A model generated the notes under the pieces. The model was not told the DNA's origin. It saw only the letters and a list, made by a program, of their open reading frames with translations, and did no database searches. The position numbers and the translations under genes were made by a program. A DNA stretch of 16,860 nucleotides from UBA3210 sp963648895 (GTDB lineage: Bacteria; Bacillota_I; Bacilli_A; RFN20; CAG-449), in the NCBI GenBank assembly GCA_963648895.1, contig CAVJGK010000018.1, forward strand, positions 1 to 16,860. The letters run 5' to 3'. Below, piece after piece: positions 14,763 through 16,860 of the stretch (position 1 is the first letter of the stretch; each line of letters begins with the position of its first letter).

Positions 14763-15668
14763 ATGAAAATTGCATTTTGTTTTGCAGGTCAAGGTGCCCA
14801 ATATATTGGAATGGGTAAAGACTTTTATGAAAATTTAACTTCGGTTAAAGAAATTTATGATAAATTCCCAGAAATTAAAGATTTATGCTTTAATGAAAAT
14901 GAATTATTAAATCAAACTGCTTATGCACAAAAAGCGATGCTATTAACAGGTTATGCTATCGCAACTGCATTAAAAGAAAAAGGAATTGTTCCAGAATATG
15001 CTTGCGGTTTATCTTTAGGTGAATATACAGCATTAGCATTTGCTAATACTTGGAAGATTGAAGACGCTATTGAAATTATTTCTAATAGAGGTAGAATCAT
15101 GCAAAATGCTTTACCTTTAGGCACAACTAAAATGGCTGCAATTATTGGTTTAGATAGAGACACAATAAAAGAAACTTTAAAGAAAGTGGAAACAGGTGTT
15201 GTTGAAATCGCTAATTACAATTGCCCTGGACAAATTGTTATTACAGGTACTAATGAAGCGGTTGATAAAGCTTGTGAATTACTAGTCGAAGCTAAAGCAA
15301 GAAGAGCAATTCCTTTAAATGTCTCTGGTGCTTTCCATTCTTCATTATTAAATAATGCATCTATTGAATTAAAAGAAGTATTAGATAGATTTGTTCCTTC
15401 TACTCCAGAATATAAAATTATTTATAACGTATCTGGTAAAGAAGAAACTCGTCCATTAAATGACATTTTAAAAGATCAAATCTGTCATAGCGTTTATTTT
15501 GAAGATTCAGTTAAATATCTTTTAGAACAAGGTGTTGATACCTTTGTTGAAATCGGTCCTGGTAAAGCTTTAACAGGCTTTATTAGAAAGATTTCTCCAA
15601 CTGCAACTATTTATAATGTTTCAGATTATAATGGATATTTAGATATTGTTTCAAAATTAGGTAAATAA
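14763..15668 (+). CDS. fabD: Malonyl-CoA:ACP transacylase
   Basis: FabD moves malonyl from CoA to ACP, supplying the extender unit for the condensing enzyme. The 301-residue protein shows FAGQGAQYIGMG at the N terminus, the nucleophile elbow GLSLGEY with Ser84, and GAFHSS with catalytic His192. The residue before the nucleophile is Leu, where Escherichia coli has His (GHSLGE). The Leu form is, from memory, common in Clostridia-like FabD and is not a sign of inactivity. GAAAGGTAA lies just before the ATG. FabD comes late in the operon, after the four carboxylase genes that make its substrate. Confidence 0.95.
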   Translation: MKIAFCFAGQGAQYIGMGKDFYENLTSVKEIYDKFPEIKDLCFNENELLNQTAYAQKAMLLTGYAIATALKEKGIVPEYACGLSLGEYTALAFANTWKIEDAIEIISNRGRIMQNALPLGTTKMAAIIGLDRDTIKETLKKVETGVVEIANYNCPGQIVITGTNEAVDKACELLVEAKARRAIPLNVSGAFHSSLLNNASIELKEVLDRFVPSTPEYKIIYNVSGKEETRPLNDILKDQICHSVYFEDSVKYLLEQGVDTFVEIGPGKALTGFIRKISPTATIYNVSDYNGYLDIVSKLGK

Positions 15669-16385
15669 ATGAATATCGTATTTAAGAAAAACGTTGCTTC
15701 TTTTAAATTGAATTATATTAAAGAAGTTGATTCTACCAATACATATTTAAAATCACACTCCTTTGAGTTAGACTCAAGGAGTGTTCTTTATACTGATAAT
15801 CAAACAGCAGGAAAAGGAAGAATGACCCATACTTGGGATTCTTCTTCATGTTTACCTTTTTCAATCATCTTCAAAGAAGATAATCGTTATGAAATAATTT
15901 CTTGCTTAGTAATTATGAACGTATTAAGAAAACATAATATTAAAGCCTTTATTAAATGGCCTAATGATATTTATGTAGAAGATCAAAAAATATGTGGTAT
16001 TTTAGCGGAATCTAGCTATTTAGGTAGTGAATTAGAATATATTGTTTTAGGTATTGGATTAAATTTAAAAGCTAAAGAAGAATTTAATGCAACGGGTATA
16101 TATGAATTTATCTCTATATCTAAAGAAGATATATTAGATGAAATATTGTTAGAATTTGATAAGTTATTAAAAATTGATATTGATCAATTAATGCTATCAT
16201 ATCGAAGTAATAATATTATTATGAATAGAGAAATTGTTCATGAAGGTAATTATTATAAAGTAGTCAACTTTACTAAAGAAGGTTATTTAGTAGTAGTTGA
16301 TAAAAATAACAATCAAAAAATTATTAATTCAAATGAGATTAATATTAAAAAAAGTTTAATTGGAGGCTTAAATGGAAAAAATTAA
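15669..16385 (+). CDS. birA: Biotin--[acetyl-CoA-carboxylase] ligase, without DNA-binding domain
   Basis: This enzyme activates biotin with ATP and attaches it to the Lys of AccB. The catalytic domain begins at once: EVDSTN (residues 19-24), the biotin/ATP loop QTAGKGR (45-51), KWPND (96-100) with KICGIL after it, and GIGLNLK. A short SH3-like C-terminal domain follows. The N-terminal helix-turn-helix of bifunctional BirA repressors is absent, so at 238 residues it is a ligase only. The ATG directly follows the fabD stop with no spacer and only a weak ribosome site. Placement with accBCDA ties biotin attachment to carboxylase production. A stable hairpin lies in the coding sequence at 15755-15784. 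Confidence 0.93.
   Translation: MNIVFKKNVASFKLNYIKEVDSTNTYLKSHSFELDSRSVLYTDNQTAGKGRMTHTWDSSSCLPFSIIFKEDNRYEIISCLVIMNVLRKHNIKAFIKWPNDIYVEDQKICGILAESSYLGSELEYIVLGIGLNLKAKEEFNATGIYEFISISKEDILDEILLEFDKLLKIDIDQLMLSYRSNNIIMNREIVHEGNYYKVVNFTKEGYLVVVDKNNNQKIINSNEINIKKSLIGGLNGKN
15755..15784 (+). repeat. 12-bp bulged inverted repeat inside birA
   Basis: CACTCCTT (15756-15763), a bulged T (15764) and GAGT (15765-15768) pair with ACTC (15772-15775) and AAGGAGTG (15776-15783) across a TAG loop, with one more A-T pair outside. It is far more stable than its AT-rich surroundings. No T-run follows, so it is not a standard terminator. It may be an mRNA structure slowing ribosomes or RNases. Confidence 0.6.
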
Positions 16386-16860
16386 AGTAAGATTTTCACA
16401 AGTAGATGCTTCTTTTAAACTCAATTTAATTTCTTTAAGCGCACTAGTGGAAGATGCAACTACTGAATATTTGAAGTTACATCATTTAAATAATGAATAT
16501 TTAAAACCTTTATATAACATTATCTTAGTTGTTTTAAGAAATAAATTAATTATTGAAAAAATGCCTTCTTTAAATGATGAATTAGATTTTGATGTGCATA
16601 TGGTTAAAGTTAATCATATGTCATTTATTTTAGAAACTAATGTTATAGTTAATTCAAAAGTAGTAGTTACTTCCTACACAGAAATATGTGGGATTAATTA
16701 TCTTTCTAGAGAATCTATCTCTTTAGATATGTTAAATATAAAAGAAGATGGTATACTTCCAAAAATTAGAATTTATTCTCGTATACCAAGTATTGAAAGA
16801 AAAAATGAATTAACTCATAAAGTTTATTCTTCCGATATTGATTATTCATCCCATTTAAAT
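16372..16860 (+). CDS. Acyl-ACP thioesterase (FatA/Acyl-ACP_TE family), 3' end beyond window
   Basis: The first 163 codons are present, with no stop before the window end. The protein reads as a double-hotdog acyl-ACP thioesterase. The N-terminal hotdog opens with IKVRFSQVDASFKLNLISL and contains LEDATTEY-like VEDATTEYLKL. The start of the second domain shows HKVYSSDIDYSSHLN, close to the family's SDID-x-x-x-HxNN motif. Bacterial members release free fatty acids from ACP. The ATG overlaps birA by 14 nt, with TTGGAGG (16360-16366) upstream. As the last visible gene it would terminate chain synthesis. Family assignment rests on these motifs; substrate length cannot be judged. Confidence 0.8.
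   Translation, partial: MEKIKVRFSQVDASFKLNLISLSALVEDATTEYLKLHHLNNEYLKPLYNIILVVLRNKLIIEKMPSLNDELDFDVHMVKVNHMSFILETNVIVNSKVVVTSYTEICGINYLSRESISLDMLNIKEDGILPKIRIYSRIPSIERKNELTHKVYSSDIDYSSHLN

Noticed and set aside
14998..15021. FabD inactivated by loss of His in GHSLGE
   Set aside because: The Ser nucleophile and the GAFHS His are intact, and GLSLGEY is a familiar variant in Firmicutes FabD proteins.
97..16385. Mollicute-type code with TGA read as Trp
   Set aside because: Trp positions in conserved motifs (for example KWPND in the biotin ligase) use TGG, and no gene needs TGA read-through. Only the lack of TGA stops is notable.
1..16860. Mobile elements, CRISPR arrays, phage or attachment sites
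   Set aside because: There is no transposase, integrase, regularly spaced repeat array or terminal inverted repeat pair. The genes form two continuous operons of even composition.

Overview
The window is AT-rich (roughly 30% G+C by eye), densely packed and coded entirely on the + strand. Shine-Dalgarno sites are mostly GGAGG/AAGGAG-like, and the gene families are Firmicutes-type: a DeoR-family fructose regulator, a phosphoenolpyruvate phosphotransferase system (PTS), accBCDA as four separate genes, and a biotin ligase without a DNA-binding domain. All 18 complete genes end in TAA or TAG and none in TGA. No gene needs TGA read as Trp. Together this suggests a low-GC Bacillota, perhaps from the Erysipelotrichia/Mollicutes-related side. 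That placement is inference.

Region 1 (1-5688) is a fructose uptake operon: DeoR regulator, 1-phosphofructokinase, fused fructose IIABC permease, then HPr and Enzyme I. It is a complete PEP-to-fructose phosphorelay in one transcription unit. A promoter at 48-76 overlaps a near-consensus CcpA cre box, and two 12-bp direct repeats lie just upstream. HPr keeps the catalytic His15 but has Arg at position 46, where the regulatory Ser normally sits.

Region 2 (5733-6588) is a bridge. AcpS (the phosphopantetheinyl transferase that activates acyl carrier proteins) sits 44 nt after Enzyme I. A 185-bp regulatory gap follows, then a promoter, a first acyl carrier protein (ACP1), and a strong intrinsic terminator. 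Beyond it lie a 17-bp palindrome and a possible second promoter.

Region 3 (6589 to the window end) is a type II fatty acid synthesis operon with an unusual condensing enzyme. One 803-residue protein carries two ketosynthase folds in tandem. The first has an intact Cys-His-His triad, and the second has lost all three residues. This is the architecture of a ketosynthase/chain-length-factor (KS-CLF) pair, known from type II polyketide synthases and PUFA synthases. It is followed by FabG, FabZ, a flavodoxin-fold protein with a compact four-Cys motif, a second ACP, AccB, AccC, AccD, AccA, FabD, biotin ligase and an acyl-ACP thioesterase cut by the window end.

AccABCD plus biotin ligase would make malonyl-CoA, FabD would load it on ACP, KS-CLF would condense, FabG and FabZ would process the beta-carbon, and the thioesterase would release the product. 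No FabH and no FabI/FabK/FabL/FabV-type enoyl reductase is present. The fused KS-CLF is a candidate for priming without FabH, and the flavoprotein directly after fabZ is a candidate enoyl reductase or redox partner. Both are hypotheses.
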